Assembly: GCA_001600415.1 (NCBI GenBank)
Contig: BCJX01000011.1
Coordinates: forward strand, 422,125 to 486,124
Length of the DNA: 64,000 nucleotides
Origin: Pascua guehoae
Lineage: Eukaryota; Basidiomycota; Tremellomycetes; Trichosporonales; Trichosporonaceae
Direction of reading: 5' to 3'
How positions within the stretch are numbered: position 1 is the stretch's first letter; every line of letters starts with the position of its first letter. The notes under the pieces were generated by a model. It did no database searches. It saw only the letters and a program-made list of their open reading frames with translations, and was not told the origin of the DNA. Positions 49,096 through 57,839 of the stretch are shown one piece after another. Position numbers and translations under genes: made by a program.

Positions 49096-50337
49096 TCAAG
49101 CGATGGTTTCGAGCTCGTACTGCCTGGGCGTGACTGACTTCTTGTAGTCTGCCCACGAGATGTGCCTGATAGCCGCGATGGCGTCGGCGACAAAATCGTC
49201 CGAGTGGTCCTTCTTGATTATCATCTCCACGGCGTCACGGATGGTGTTCTCAAATTTGGGCGTGGGCGGAGCAGTGCGAAGACGAGGGCGGTTGCGCATG
49301 AACTCCTCGATGCTCGCCTTGAACGAAGCAGTGTTGGGACGAGAGTTCATAAACGCCGTTGAGCTGGGCTTGAAGGCAGGTCTGCGGGTACGAATGTCGA
49401 CAACGACAGTAACGCGCGCGTCCGAGACGTGGGTGCGCCGCTGGACGGTGATGGTTGCGAGGTGGACGATGCGATCGAGGATGGTGTTGTACAGGTCGTC
49501 GTCGTGGTAGTGCCTGACGAGGAGGACTGTGTGCCACGCAGGGGCGAGGTGGAGGATCGAGGGTTTGTCCCAGCGGCGGCCCCATGCCGAGGATGCGTAT
49601 CGACCCGCGGAGACATGGTAGACGGCCCGGTCAAAGATCCACTTGGACACACCAAGCACCTTGATGTGGCCGTCCCAAGCATCAACCGGGCGGAGGGTTG
49701 GGGTGTCCCACGGGAACGGAAACGCCACGACGCAGCGCGCACGCGGCATGCGGCGTGGGTACGTGATTTCCGTCTTGCTGCATCCACAGGCCGACCCGAA
49801 GTGGCACTGGCAGCGAACAGAGCGGGGATGGGCACGGAGACGCACAAGAGCGGGGACGCCGGTTTCCGCTTCGGTCGCAAATAAGGCGGTCGTTTGGCCA
49901 CGCAGGTCAACAGTGGTGTGCAGTAGCTCGTGGTGGTGCCCGTCCCCGGGGAAGGCGTTGCCCCACTTGAACCGAGCCGGGAGTTGACCTTGAGGGCGAA
50001 GCTCGGTTTGATAGGACAGCTGGGCGAAGAGTTTCGCGAGGAGCGGGACTGGCACCAACCCCTCGATGACCTTTCTAGGATATGCGCGGGTAATGTTGAC
50101 TGGCACCAACCCCTCGATGACCTTTCGAGGATATGCGCGGGTAATGTTGCCATTCCAAACCTCGACATGTATGAGACGGTTCTCTAGGTTTTTGGGGGAG
50201 ATGTTGAGCACAGCATGTACCCAGCGGGCGGTGCACGCCAGTGCGATAAAGGTGAACGTGTCGCAGGCGAAACCGATGGTTTGGAGGATGTGGGGAATGC
50301 CGATGGCGATGTCGAGGGCCGACATGGAAGGAGACAT
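49096..50337 (-). CDS. Array paralogue A4, F-box-like family, with tandem duplication
   Basis: Intronless, 413 residues from the ATG at 50337 (a second ATG lies four codons later). The F-box-like segment is at about residues 9-45. A 17-residue unit (NITRAYPRKVIEGLVPV) occurs twice in tandem near residues 60-93, from a 51-bp DNA duplication with one mismatch. A cysteine cluster (CQCHFGSACGC) precedes TYPRRMPRARCVVAFPFPW. Then WIFDRAVYHVS, APAWHTVLLV, a VSDARVTVV variant of the GAHVTIV block and FVADAIAAIRHISWADYKKSVTPRQYELE. It looks intact, and the recent duplication shows that the locus is still changing. Confidence 0.82.
   Translation of the reverse strand: MSPSMSALDIAIGIPHILQTIGFACDTFTFIALACTARWVHAVLNISPKNLENRLIHVEVWNGNITRAYPRKVIEGLVPVNITRAYPRKVIEGLVPVPLLAKLFAQLSYQTELRPQGQLPARFKWGNAFPGDGHHHELLHTTVDLRGQTTALFATEAETGVPALVRLRAHPRSVRCQCHFGSACGCSKTEITYPRRMPRARCVVAFPFPWDTPTLRPVDAWDGHIKVLGVSKWIFDRAVYHVSAGRYASSAWGRRWDKPSILHLAPAWHTVLLVRHYHDDDLYNTILDRIVHLATITVQRRTHVSDARVTVVVDIRTRRPAFKPSSTAFMNSRPNTASFKASIEEFMRNRPRLRTAPPTPKFENTIRDAVEMIIKKDHSDDFVADAIAAIRHISWADYKKSVTPRQYELETIA
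50048..50149 (-). repeat. 51-bp tandem duplication inside A4
   Basis: Two adjacent copies of 51 bp differ at one base (TCTAGG versus TCGAGG on the plus strand). The length keeps the reading frame. Confidence 0.95.
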
Positions 50338-51046
50338 GGGGGAGATGAGGTGGGTATGGTGGAATGGAAACAAGGTAAAGAGATGTCGAGAAGAGTCCAA
50401 CCCCAAGGAAAGAAGGGATGAAGGAAAGGAAGGAAAGAAGGAAGGAAGGAAAGGAACGAGCGAAGGAAGGAGGGAAGAGAAACGCACTCACACAAGGGGT
50501 GCGCTGTGTGGTGGGTGTGTGGTGTGTGAAGTGCGGAGGCCCAGGGGGCACAATACAGCGTGTGTGGCAGAGCGTGCGGTACGCATGGCACCCAGGGTGG
50601 GTGAGTGTACGGTGTGAGAGGGATTTGTTGCAGCAGAACAAGAACACCAGTACAGCTGCCATAAGTGGACGGATCAGAGCCCGTCAGAGGTCTGCACTTG
50701 TCCAGCATCCAGCGTAAAGCATTCTAGATAACTATCACACACTGCATCACTTGATCTTGAACTACATAAGGCACTTGTAAAGCCAGTCACCAGGACATCC
50801 ATTAGAAGTGGAGGCCGGTCAAGTCTATGTGGTGCCACTGGGAAGAAAGAGCGATGGTTTCACAGAAATCAGACGGAGTAGAATATACGGGAGAAACGGT
50901 GATGGCGAGGTCGAACAACTGTACATCGCCGTGAGGGAAGTGGTTGATATGGACGATGGGAGTTGAGAGGAGGCGAGAAGGTGACGAGGCGACGCGCGCC
51001 ATGCGATGCGACGAGGGCAGCGGGTGCTAGCTGCATATGTACTTCT
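50338..51046. other. Array spacer between A4 and A5
   Basis: 709 bp; a GGAAGGAA-rich purine run (about 50410-50475, pyrimidine-rich on the coding strand) forms part of the A4 leader. No gene. Confidence 0.4.
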
Positions 51047-52177
51047 TCAGGGGATCGTCTCGAGCTCGAGCTGCCTTGGGGTGATTGACGCCTCGTACTG
51101 GGCCCACGAGATAAACTTGATTGCGGCAACGGCGTCGATGACGAGCTTGTTGGGGGAGGTGGTGTTTGCAGTCACTCCCTCGTGGATGCGGACGAGATTC
51201 GTCGTCACGCCTTCACGGACGTACTCCTTGAGGCTCGCCTCGCGTATTCCCCAATATGGATCGTCGTCAAGATGGGGATCGAAGACAATGGTGACATGGG
51301 CCCCGGGCACTTCGACGGGCCTCTGAAGCGCAATTGTGGCAACGTGGACGATGCGCTGGATAATCGCGTCAAACTGCCAGCTTTCGTAGTTTCGCTCGAC
51401 GAGGAGAACAGTGTGCCACGCCGGCGACATGTGCAGAATCGACGAGCTGTCCCAGCAGTCATCCCAGACGTCGTTCCAAATGCGATCGTAATTGTCGTTG
51501 CCCTCGTAGACGTGGTATACCGCACCGTCAAAGACCCAGCTTGGCTCGCCGACGACTTCGACGCTGCCATGCCAAGGGTTGGAAGGCTCGAGAGTGTCGG
51601 CGTGCCACGGGAACGGGAATGCCACCACGCAGCGAGCGCGAGGCATGCGACGGGGGTAGGTGACTTTTGTTATGCCTTCTGCTCCACAGACGCAGGATTC
51701 ACAAATACCGCGTGCCCCGTCAAACCCTCTGCACTTTCGACACCCGATTGAATTCGGAGGCGCTTCGTGGTACTCCTGATGCGCCCGGAGACGCACGACC
51801 TCGGGGAAGATGAGCCTTGTCTTCTGGTCAAACACGGGGGTTGTGGATCCAACGAGGTCAACAACAGTATGCAGCAGCTCGTCGTGGTTGGTGGTGAGGC
51901 AGAAGAGATCGACCCATAGCAGCCGAACTGGGTATGTTGCCATGCGCTTGGCTCCTCTTCGACGAGAGCGGCGCCGCAGGCACCCTCTGTACACCTCGGC
52001 GTGCACAATGCGCGTCTTGGGTTCGTCGCGTCCTTCGTTGACAATCTCGTTTACCCACTTGCACGTGCGGGCGAGGGCGGCAAGAGTCGGGGTGTCGCAG
52101 GCAGTGATGATGTCTCGGAGGATGTGATGAATGCCAATGGCAATGTCGGCGGCGGGAATGTCTGTCGAGCCAGTCAT
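51047..52177 (-). CDS. Array paralogue A5, F-box-like family, with cysteine cluster
   Basis: Intronless, 376 residues from the ATG at 52177. The F-box-like segment is at about residues 11-47 (IAIGIHHILRDIITACDTPTL, LARTCKWVNEIVN). A basic run (RRRSRRRGAKR) is at about 67. A dense cysteine cluster with spacing C-x2-C-x9-C-x2-C-x-C, suggestive of zinc binding, lies near residues 148-168, just before TYPRRMPRARCVVAFPFPW. Then WVFDGAVYHVY, SPAWHTVLLV, VPGAHVTIVFD and IDAVAAIKFISWAQYEASITPRQLELE. It is closest to A4 by eye (shared TYPRRMPRARCVVAFPFPW run and cysteine insert). Confidence 0.83.
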   Translation of the reverse strand: MTGSTDIPAADIAIGIHHILRDIITACDTPTLAALARTCKWVNEIVNEGRDEPKTRIVHAEVYRGCLRRRSRRRGAKRMATYPVRLLWVDLFCLTTNHDELLHTVVDLVGSTTPVFDQKTRLIFPEVVRLRAHQEYHEAPPNSIGCRKCRGFDGARGICESCVCGAEGITKVTYPRRMPRARCVVAFPFPWHADTLEPSNPWHGSVEVVGEPSWVFDGAVYHVYEGNDNYDRIWNDVWDDCWDSSSILHMSPAWHTVLLVERNYESWQFDAIIQRIVHVATIALQRPVEVPGAHVTIVFDPHLDDDPYWGIREASLKEYVREGVTTNLVRIHEGVTANTTSPNKLVIDAVAAIKFISWAQYEASITPRQLELETIP

Positions 52178-52880
52178 GGTGGTGACGGTGATGAACGAAG
52201 ATGAGATGGAGTGATGAGTGAAACAAAACAAAGGGAAGATAGAATGGAGGGAAGAAATTCCAGATTCCAGGATGATCAATGATCGACGATCGACGAGCAA
52301 AAACGCCAAGCGACAAAAGAATGGGGGCACATGGCCATCGTCCAGGGGACTCTATACTCACTCCCCAGACCACCGAACGCGACCCGGCTGCACATTGTGC
52401 ATTGTCAAGTACGGTACTGAACTGGGACAACCGCCCAAGAGGCACACTTGGTCTGATGATATGGTCACCAAACGTCTCACCTAATTCCAGGTTTCAGGGT
52501 GACGCACGAATGTTGGCATGGTGCAACCAGGAACTGCATCACACGAACATCTACATCCATATCTAGTTTGAGCTTGACCAGCCATCGGAAGATGCCACAG
52601 TTCACAGGGGCGGTCATGATTTGAGGGTTCGGGCTGGGAACGCATAGCAAGGAGAGAGAAGGGTGCATGTTTCGGTGGTATCGTAGGGACAGGCTGAGTT
52701 GGATAACCGAAAGAGAAGAAAGCGAATCTGAAGTCGTGGCAAGGGCAAGATCTTGGAGCGAAGAAACAACTTCACAGTTAGCTCAGCCAGAGAGCCATCT
52801 GCGTCGAGTGATCCAGCTCACCTGAATGCAACAACGGGCGCTGTCGCTATCGTGCGTACGTCACCAATGATGGCACCGCC
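52178..52880. other. Array spacer between A5 and A6
   Basis: 703 bp; no gene. A TATA-like element (TATAGA on the minus strand) is at about 52352-52357, some 175 bp before the A5 ATG. Confidence 0.4.
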
Positions 52881-53984
52881 TTACTGGACGTTTTCCAGCT
52901 CGAATTGCCTCGGGCTGATCGAAGCCTTGTACGCGTCCCACGAGATAAACTTGATGGCCGCCACAGCGTCGCGAATAAACACTCCGTCGTTTTGATTGTT
53001 GAAGAGATGGGAGAGATGGGAGCTCACGTTGTTACAAAAGAGCTTCTCCATGTGGGCCTTCTGGATTCGTTGGCGATTGTCGTCGACGTGGGGTGATGCA
53101 CAGCTGTTGATCACGACGGTGGCATGTGCGCCCGGCACGTGCTTGCGTGAATGCAAGGCGATGGCTGCAACGCGGGATACCAGACCACAAAGGTGGAGAT
53201 TCACGAATTCGATAGTCGTCGGCGGTTGAACGAGGAAGAGCGTGTGCCAGGCAGGCGGGAGGTGAGGTACTGCTGGACCATTGCGCTCCCAGCCTCCGGC
53301 CATTAGGATCTTCTCGCTCCCCCAAGTCCGCCATCCACTCGAAGTCGAGGCGTGATACACAGCGCGGTCGAAGACCCATTTCGAGTCGGCGAGTACCTCG
53401 ATGTCGTGACGAATGAGGGAATGCTTCTTCTCCCAGCTGTTATCCCACGTGTCGTCCCAGTCGTCCGATGGAAGGGGAAAGGCAACCACGCAGCGTGTCG
53501 GGGGCATGAAGTAGGGATAAGAAAAGTTGATGAGGTCGGTGGGGGACGAGGAAAATTCGGGGGTCCAATGCATGCTGGCCTTGAGACGCACAACGTTCGG
53601 GAAAAGGCCTCGAACGCTGTCGTCGATTTTCGAAGCGCCCAGGAGGTCGATTGCTTGGATGGCGGGAGCGGTACCGAGTTGTTCACGGTCAACTGTTGTG
53701 CTGGGATAAAAGCGCCTCCTGTCGCAGTTGAGGGGGCGTGACGTGATCCTCGCTCGACGGAGATCACGTTCCACGACATCATCCCGGAGTTGGAGATGAA
53801 CACTGCCACCCTTGATGTCGTTGCACACAGAGTTTGTGGCTTGTCGTAGCCACTGGGTTGTGAGGGTCAGCGCCTCGAGTGTTCGCATGTCGCACGCGGC
53901 GATGACGGCTTCGAGGATATGCGGGATGTGGAGAGCGACGCGGGCTGGCGAGCTGGGAGAACAGGGGTACGTGGAAGGAGACAT
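52881..53984 (-). CDS. Array paralogue A6, F-box-like family
   Basis: Intronless, 367 residues from the ATG at 53984. The F-box-like segment is at about residues 17-55 (ARVALHIPHILEAVIAACDMRTL, LTTQWLRQATN). Later blocks: IQAIDLLG, LFPNVVRLKA, FMPPTRCVVAFPLP, WVFDRAVYHAS, PPAWHTLFLV, VPGAHATVV and FIRDAVAAIKFISWDAYKASISPRQFELE. Between the CVVAF and WVFDR blocks is a Trp/Asp-rich insert (DDWDDTWDNSWEKK). No cysteine cluster. All motifs are intact. Confidence 0.82.
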   Translation of the reverse strand: MSPSTYPCSPSSPARVALHIPHILEAVIAACDMRTLEALTLTTQWLRQATNSVCNDIKGGSVHLQLRDDVVERDLRRARITSRPLNCDRRRFYPSTTVDREQLGTAPAIQAIDLLGASKIDDSVRGLFPNVVRLKASMHWTPEFSSSPTDLINFSYPYFMPPTRCVVAFPLPSDDWDDTWDNSWEKKHSLIRHDIEVLADSKWVFDRAVYHASTSSGWRTWGSEKILMAGGWERNGPAVPHLPPAWHTLFLVQPPTTIEFVNLHLCGLVSRVAAIALHSRKHVPGAHATVVINSCASPHVDDNRQRIQKAHMEKLFCNNVSSHLSHLFNNQNDGVFIRDAVAAIKFISWDAYKASISPRQFELENVQ

Positions 53985-54311
53985 GGTGGCGGCGGTTGCA
54001 GTGAGTGATCCAGTCGAGGGTAGCAAGCTGGTCGAAAGAAGGCCGGTCTGTATAGGTCGGGCGGAGAAAGAGTACGGGTTTGGAAGGAGGTCGAATGGTG
54101 ATTGGAAGTGAGTTACGAGGGGGAGAGAAGGCGGCAAAGTGGAGTGTGTGCAAGTGACAAGGTATGAGAACGGAATTAAACAAGAACAGAGTGTACGAGT
54201 GCACAAGAGGGTGTGTGTGATATACAGTATTGATCTGTCGGGGGGCATATCCTAGCCGGACGCGCGGACGGCAACCCGAGGGCCGAGGGATTAACAACGT
54301 GTTCGACCAAG

Positions 54312-55400
54312 TCACCATTCCCCGACAGTTTCGAGCTCGAATTGCCTCGGGGAAGTGGAAGCGCGGTACTCGTCCCACGAGATAAACTTGATAGCGTCCA
54401 GGGCGCCGGCTATGAATTCTTTGTCGCAGCGCTTGTCGATGAAGGGCGACGCCACCTCGTAACGCCAGCGCCGCTTCTGGGAGTCACGGCAGGGATTCCA
54501 ATTGTCCTCGTTGGGGGGGATATACGTGTTGTGGATGACAATTGTGACATGTGCCGTTGGGAGATCCTTGCGGGCAAGGAGAGCCGTGCCTACCCTGGAA
54601 GCAATCGAGGTCAAAGTGAGGTCGCTCACCGAAGCGGTACGAGGTGGCAGTTTGATGAGAAAGAGTGTGTGCCACGCAGGTGGAAGCTGCGGCATCCAAA
54701 TATCAGTTGCAGCCCGATCCGAGGGGAAGTGGTATACGGCACGGTCGAGAACCCAATTCGTGTCGCTGCACACCTCAAGGGGTAGTGCATCATGCAGAAG
54801 AGTCACCGCACGATTTCGACTATAACGATGGTAATAGTATGAGGCTGCAAACGCCACCACACACCGTGCCCGAGGGATGCAGCTGGGATAGGTTACTCTC
54901 CTGTTGTTTCGCCTGCACGCATCGTCGTGCTCGCCGTCGCACGAGCATCGGCTATAGTCGATGAAAACGTCTTCAAAGAGGCGCACGACGTTTGGAAAGA
55001 GTCGCGGGGCAACACTTCTAAACCTCTGTCCCGCCTTTCCACGCAGGTCGAGGGCCCCGATCGTCGGAAAGGTACACTGTGGGTCATCGTACAGATAGAA
55101 CGAGTTTGGTAGGTCGTATTCCCGCGTTGATGGTCCGACCTGCTTTCGAGCTTCGAGAGCATTCATCCATGGGCTCTCACCGTTGAGCCTAAAGTGTCCA
55201 TGGCCGTATGCAGGATTGTTGCAGGTAGTGTGGACAGCCTCAGCCACCCACGGCCCCGTCGCTGACAGGGCACGGAGTGCGGGCACGTCGCAAGCGGCGA
55301 TAATGGCTTCACGGATGTGAGGAATACCGAATGCGATGGAGGCTGCCGAGTGTTGGCGAGGGCGGAGGTCGGGGGGAGCTGGGTTAACTGGGAAGGTCAT
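54312..55400 (-). CDS. Array paralogue A7, F-box-like family
   Basis: Intronless, 362 residues from the ATG at 55400. Only 327 bp separate its stop from the A6 ATG, the smallest spacer in the array. The F-box-like segment is at about residues 20-57 (SIAFGIPHIREAIIAACDVPAL, WVAEAVH). A cysteine-containing insert (CSCDGEHDDAC) precedes VTYPSCIPRARCVVAFA. Then WVLDRAVYHFP, PPAWHTLFLI, LPTAHVTIV and FIAGALDAIKFISWDEYRASTSPRQFELE. The end has three extra residues (GEW) after the family signature. Intact; role unknown. Confidence 0.82.
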   Translation of the reverse strand: MTFPVNPAPPDLRPRQHSAASIAFGIPHIREAIIAACDVPALRALSATGPWVAEAVHTTCNNPAYGHGHFRLNGESPWMNALEARKQVGPSTREYDLPNSFYLYDDPQCTFPTIGALDLRGKAGQRFRSVAPRLFPNVVRLFEDVFIDYSRCSCDGEHDDACRRNNRRVTYPSCIPRARCVVAFAASYYYHRYSRNRAVTLLHDALPLEVCSDTNWVLDRAVYHFPSDRAATDIWMPQLPPAWHTLFLIKLPPRTASVSDLTLTSIASRVGTALLARKDLPTAHVTIVIHNTYIPPNEDNWNPCRDSQKRRWRYEVASPFIDKRCDKEFIAGALDAIKFISWDEYRASTSPRQFELETVGEW

Positions 55401-56624
55401 GGAGGAGAATGGTGGGGTGGATGAGTTGAGAGTGTTGTAATGAGTGACAGAGCAATACATAGAATGAATGCGCGCGCGAGTATATGTAGAGCACGCGCGG
55501 AGGCTCGAGCGTGCTTGTGAAGCCGCCCTTGCGTGTATACTGCACTGTGCACGTGCGAGCCTCGAGTCCTCCAGCAGGGAGAATGTCTACTGTCAAGTTG
55601 TTTCAAGTTATGTGAAGGGGTGAAGAGGTGAGGACGCAAGGAGATGTGATGTTTGCAAGCTGGTGACGTGGGGTATGGCGCGAAAGGGGGCGACACCCCC
55701 AAGGCATGGGAGGCGTGAGGACGAGGGCATGTGCGCCTGTTGGCAGGAGGGGGATATGTACACACAAGCCAAGTGGCGCACGAGGCAAGGGATGAGGTCG
55801 AAGACTCGGCGCTAGCGGCGCTCTCCTTTCCTCCGACACGGTCGGTGAAACGGGCACAGCAGCCGCTCGTGGAGCTCACCGTGCTTGATTCAGCGATGAC
55901 TGCACATCCACTGCTGCACGTGAGACAAACATCACATCTCCTTGCGTCCTCACGTCCTCACGCTCACCCAGATCTGGACTCAGTGTGGCAGCTTCACTTT
56001 GACTGACAAGAAATAGCAATGTGGTGTGAGGGCGGCTGCAATACAACCGCTGATAAGGTATCTCAAGATGCACACCGCATCCCCCTTCACAAATTCCATG
56101 CAGAATAGGCCAGCACCACCCAGGCCGGCCACCAAGCCGGATACAACTGCAGCGAGCTGGGTCTGCTCCTCGCCAAGGCGCGCTGTACACTTTGACATGA
56201 AAACAGGTTTGCATGAGTATGACACTCCCACGTTATGTCGCGGTCCTCGTCACTGGCCACACAACCATGAGGACATTGTATTCTGCTCGGGATACAGGAC
56301 ACAACGGCGTTAAGCGTAGTGGGGAAGCGAGACGCTAGTTGGAAAACGGGGGGATAACAACAGAGAGGAGGACCCGGGAGACAGAGGTGGCACGATATGG
56401 CGGGATGATGGGACAAAATCGATGGAGGTTTCACGGTATGGAGCTAGACAGACTGAAGAGGACAATGACTACGCTGTCGTAAATGCTGCTGGTGGTGGCC
56501 GAAAATGTGGCACAGGGGAGACTTCACTGTGTCAATGGCTCGTTCATCACTCAACTCACGTTCGGCGGACTATTGGGGACATGTACCGGCGGCGTGACAT
56601 GCACAACGGGGTGAGATAGGACGA
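55401..56624. other. Array spacer between A7 and A8
   Basis: 1.2 kb, the second largest spacer. A TATATG element (minus strand TACATATA) at 55481-55486 is about 80 bp before the A7 ATG. No family relic was found. An 83-codon minus-strand frame at 55980-56231 with two hydrophobic stretches is not called. Confidence 0.4.
55481..55486 (-). promoter_or_regulatory. TATA-like element of A7
   Basis: CATATA on the minus strand, about 80 bp upstream of the A7 start, set in an alternating CGCGCG/TATATG context. Confidence 0.35.
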
Positions 56625-57839
56625 TCACGCGGTTTGTGACTCGTAGGTTGGGTACTTCACGGTCTCAAGCTCGAACTGCCTCGGTGTGATCGAAGCTTTG
56701 TATTGCGCCCAAGAAACTACCTTGAGGGCTGCAAGGGCGTCCTCAATAAACTCGTCGCTGTTCCGAGAACTCTCTGCGAGGTACGCAGCTACCGAGTCTC
56801 GGAAGCGCGTCTCCGCAAACGACATGTGAGGCTGCTTCCGATCCTTCTTGGTCCGCCGAGCTCGACGGGTGTTGAAAACGATGGTGACGTGAGCGCCAGG
56901 TACAAAACGCTTGCGCCTCTGAAGTGCAATGCTCGCCATGCGGGCAATTGGGAAGACAAGGCGGTCCTCACACCCCGAGAAGCCGTCCTGGGGCGGAACG
57001 AGAAACACTGTGTGCCACGCGGCTGACAACCGAGGAAACGTGGGGCCTGCGCTGTACGAGTAGCTGCAATTGGCGCTGCAACTGAGGGGATGGTATACGG
57101 CGCGGTCAAATACCCAGTTCGGGTGGCCCGCCACTTCCACGTCGCGGCGTTGCGGACATTGGCCCAGATCGTCCTTCGGGCACGCGAATGCCACCACGCA
57201 GCGAGCAGGGGGCATGATGTCGGGGTAATAAAACTCGCGATGGTTGCAGTCATCAATGTAGTCCGAATCGTCAGAGGAGTATTCGGAGGAGTTCCTCGAC
57301 ATTTGAATGTCGCAGTCATCGCCATACACCTCTTCGGCCTTCAGACGAACGACATTTGAGAGGACCCCCATAATAGCACAGTCCTCGCCGTATGGAGTCA
57401 TGCCGGAAAGATCAATGGCTTCAATAGCTGTAGCCTCGCGCAGTTGTTTGTGGCTGATAGGCAGGGAGCCTGGGTCGTCCTCTTCGTCTTGCGAGTCACC
57501 GTCCGCCGAGCCGCCATCGGCCGACTGAACCCGATCGGAGTCACGGAATCGCGGCATAAGCCTGGCTTCGAGGCGGCGTACAGTGTATGCGTCGTCGAAG
57601 ACGAGGACGTGTGCATTGCGGCAATTGGGGTTGTTGAGCAAGGCATCGACGACCTCACGCAACGCAATGCGCGTGCTCTCCCTGCTGCACCACTTGGGAT
57701 CGTCAGACGCGGTGATGACAGCCTCGCGCAGCGCAACGCGTGTCTTCCAATCGCAGGCGACAATGATGAGTTCGAAGAGCTCAGGATTGCAGAGTGCTCT
57801 TGCTGCGGGTGGGAGAGTGGAGGGTGGCATGGTCGCCAT
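56625..57839 (-). CDS. Array paralogue A8, F-box-like family, divergent N-terminus
   Basis: Intronless, 404 residues from the ATG at 57839 (another ATG follows three codons later). The N-terminal segment (LCNPELFELIIVACDWKTRVALREAV) is altered: the ALREAV unit recurs about 25 residues on as IALREVV, suggesting a partial internal duplication of the F-box-like helix. An acidic stretch (residues about 115-130) is specific to this copy. Then IEAIDLSG, LSNVVRLKA, IMPPARCVVAFACP, WVFDRAVYHPL, SAAWHTVFLV, VPGAHVTIVFN and FIEDALAALKVVSWAQYKASITPRQFELE. The protein ends about 10 residues beyond the signature. It is the right-most and probably one of the most diverged copies. Confidence 0.82.
   Translation of the reverse strand: MATMPPSTLPPAARALCNPELFELIIVACDWKTRVALREAVITASDDPKWCSRESTRIALREVVDALLNNPNCRNAHVLVFDDAYTVRRLEARLMPRFRDSDRVQSADGGSADGDSQDEEDDPGSLPISHKQLREATAIEAIDLSGMTPYGEDCAIMGVLSNVVRLKAEEVYGDDCDIQMSRNSSEYSSDDSDYIDDCNHREFYYPDIMPPARCVVAFACPKDDLGQCPQRRDVEVAGHPNWVFDRAVYHPLSCSANCSYSYSAGPTFPRLSAAWHTVFLVPPQDGFSGCEDRLVFPIARMASIALQRRKRFVPGAHVTIVFNTRRARRTKKDRKQPHMSFAETRFRDSVAAYLAESSRNSDEFIEDALAALKVVSWAQYKASITPRQFELETVKYPTYESQTA

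Noticed and set aside
55980..56231. 83-codon minus-strand frame with two hydrophobic stretches in the A7-A8 spacer
   Set aside because: No family motif, no promoter evidence, and the length is within chance expectation.
41590..57839. CRISPR-like or transposon-derived origin of the array
   Set aside because: No direct-repeat/spacer pattern, terminal inverted repeats, target-site duplications or transposase/reverse-transcriptase motifs were seen; the repeats are protein-coding genes.
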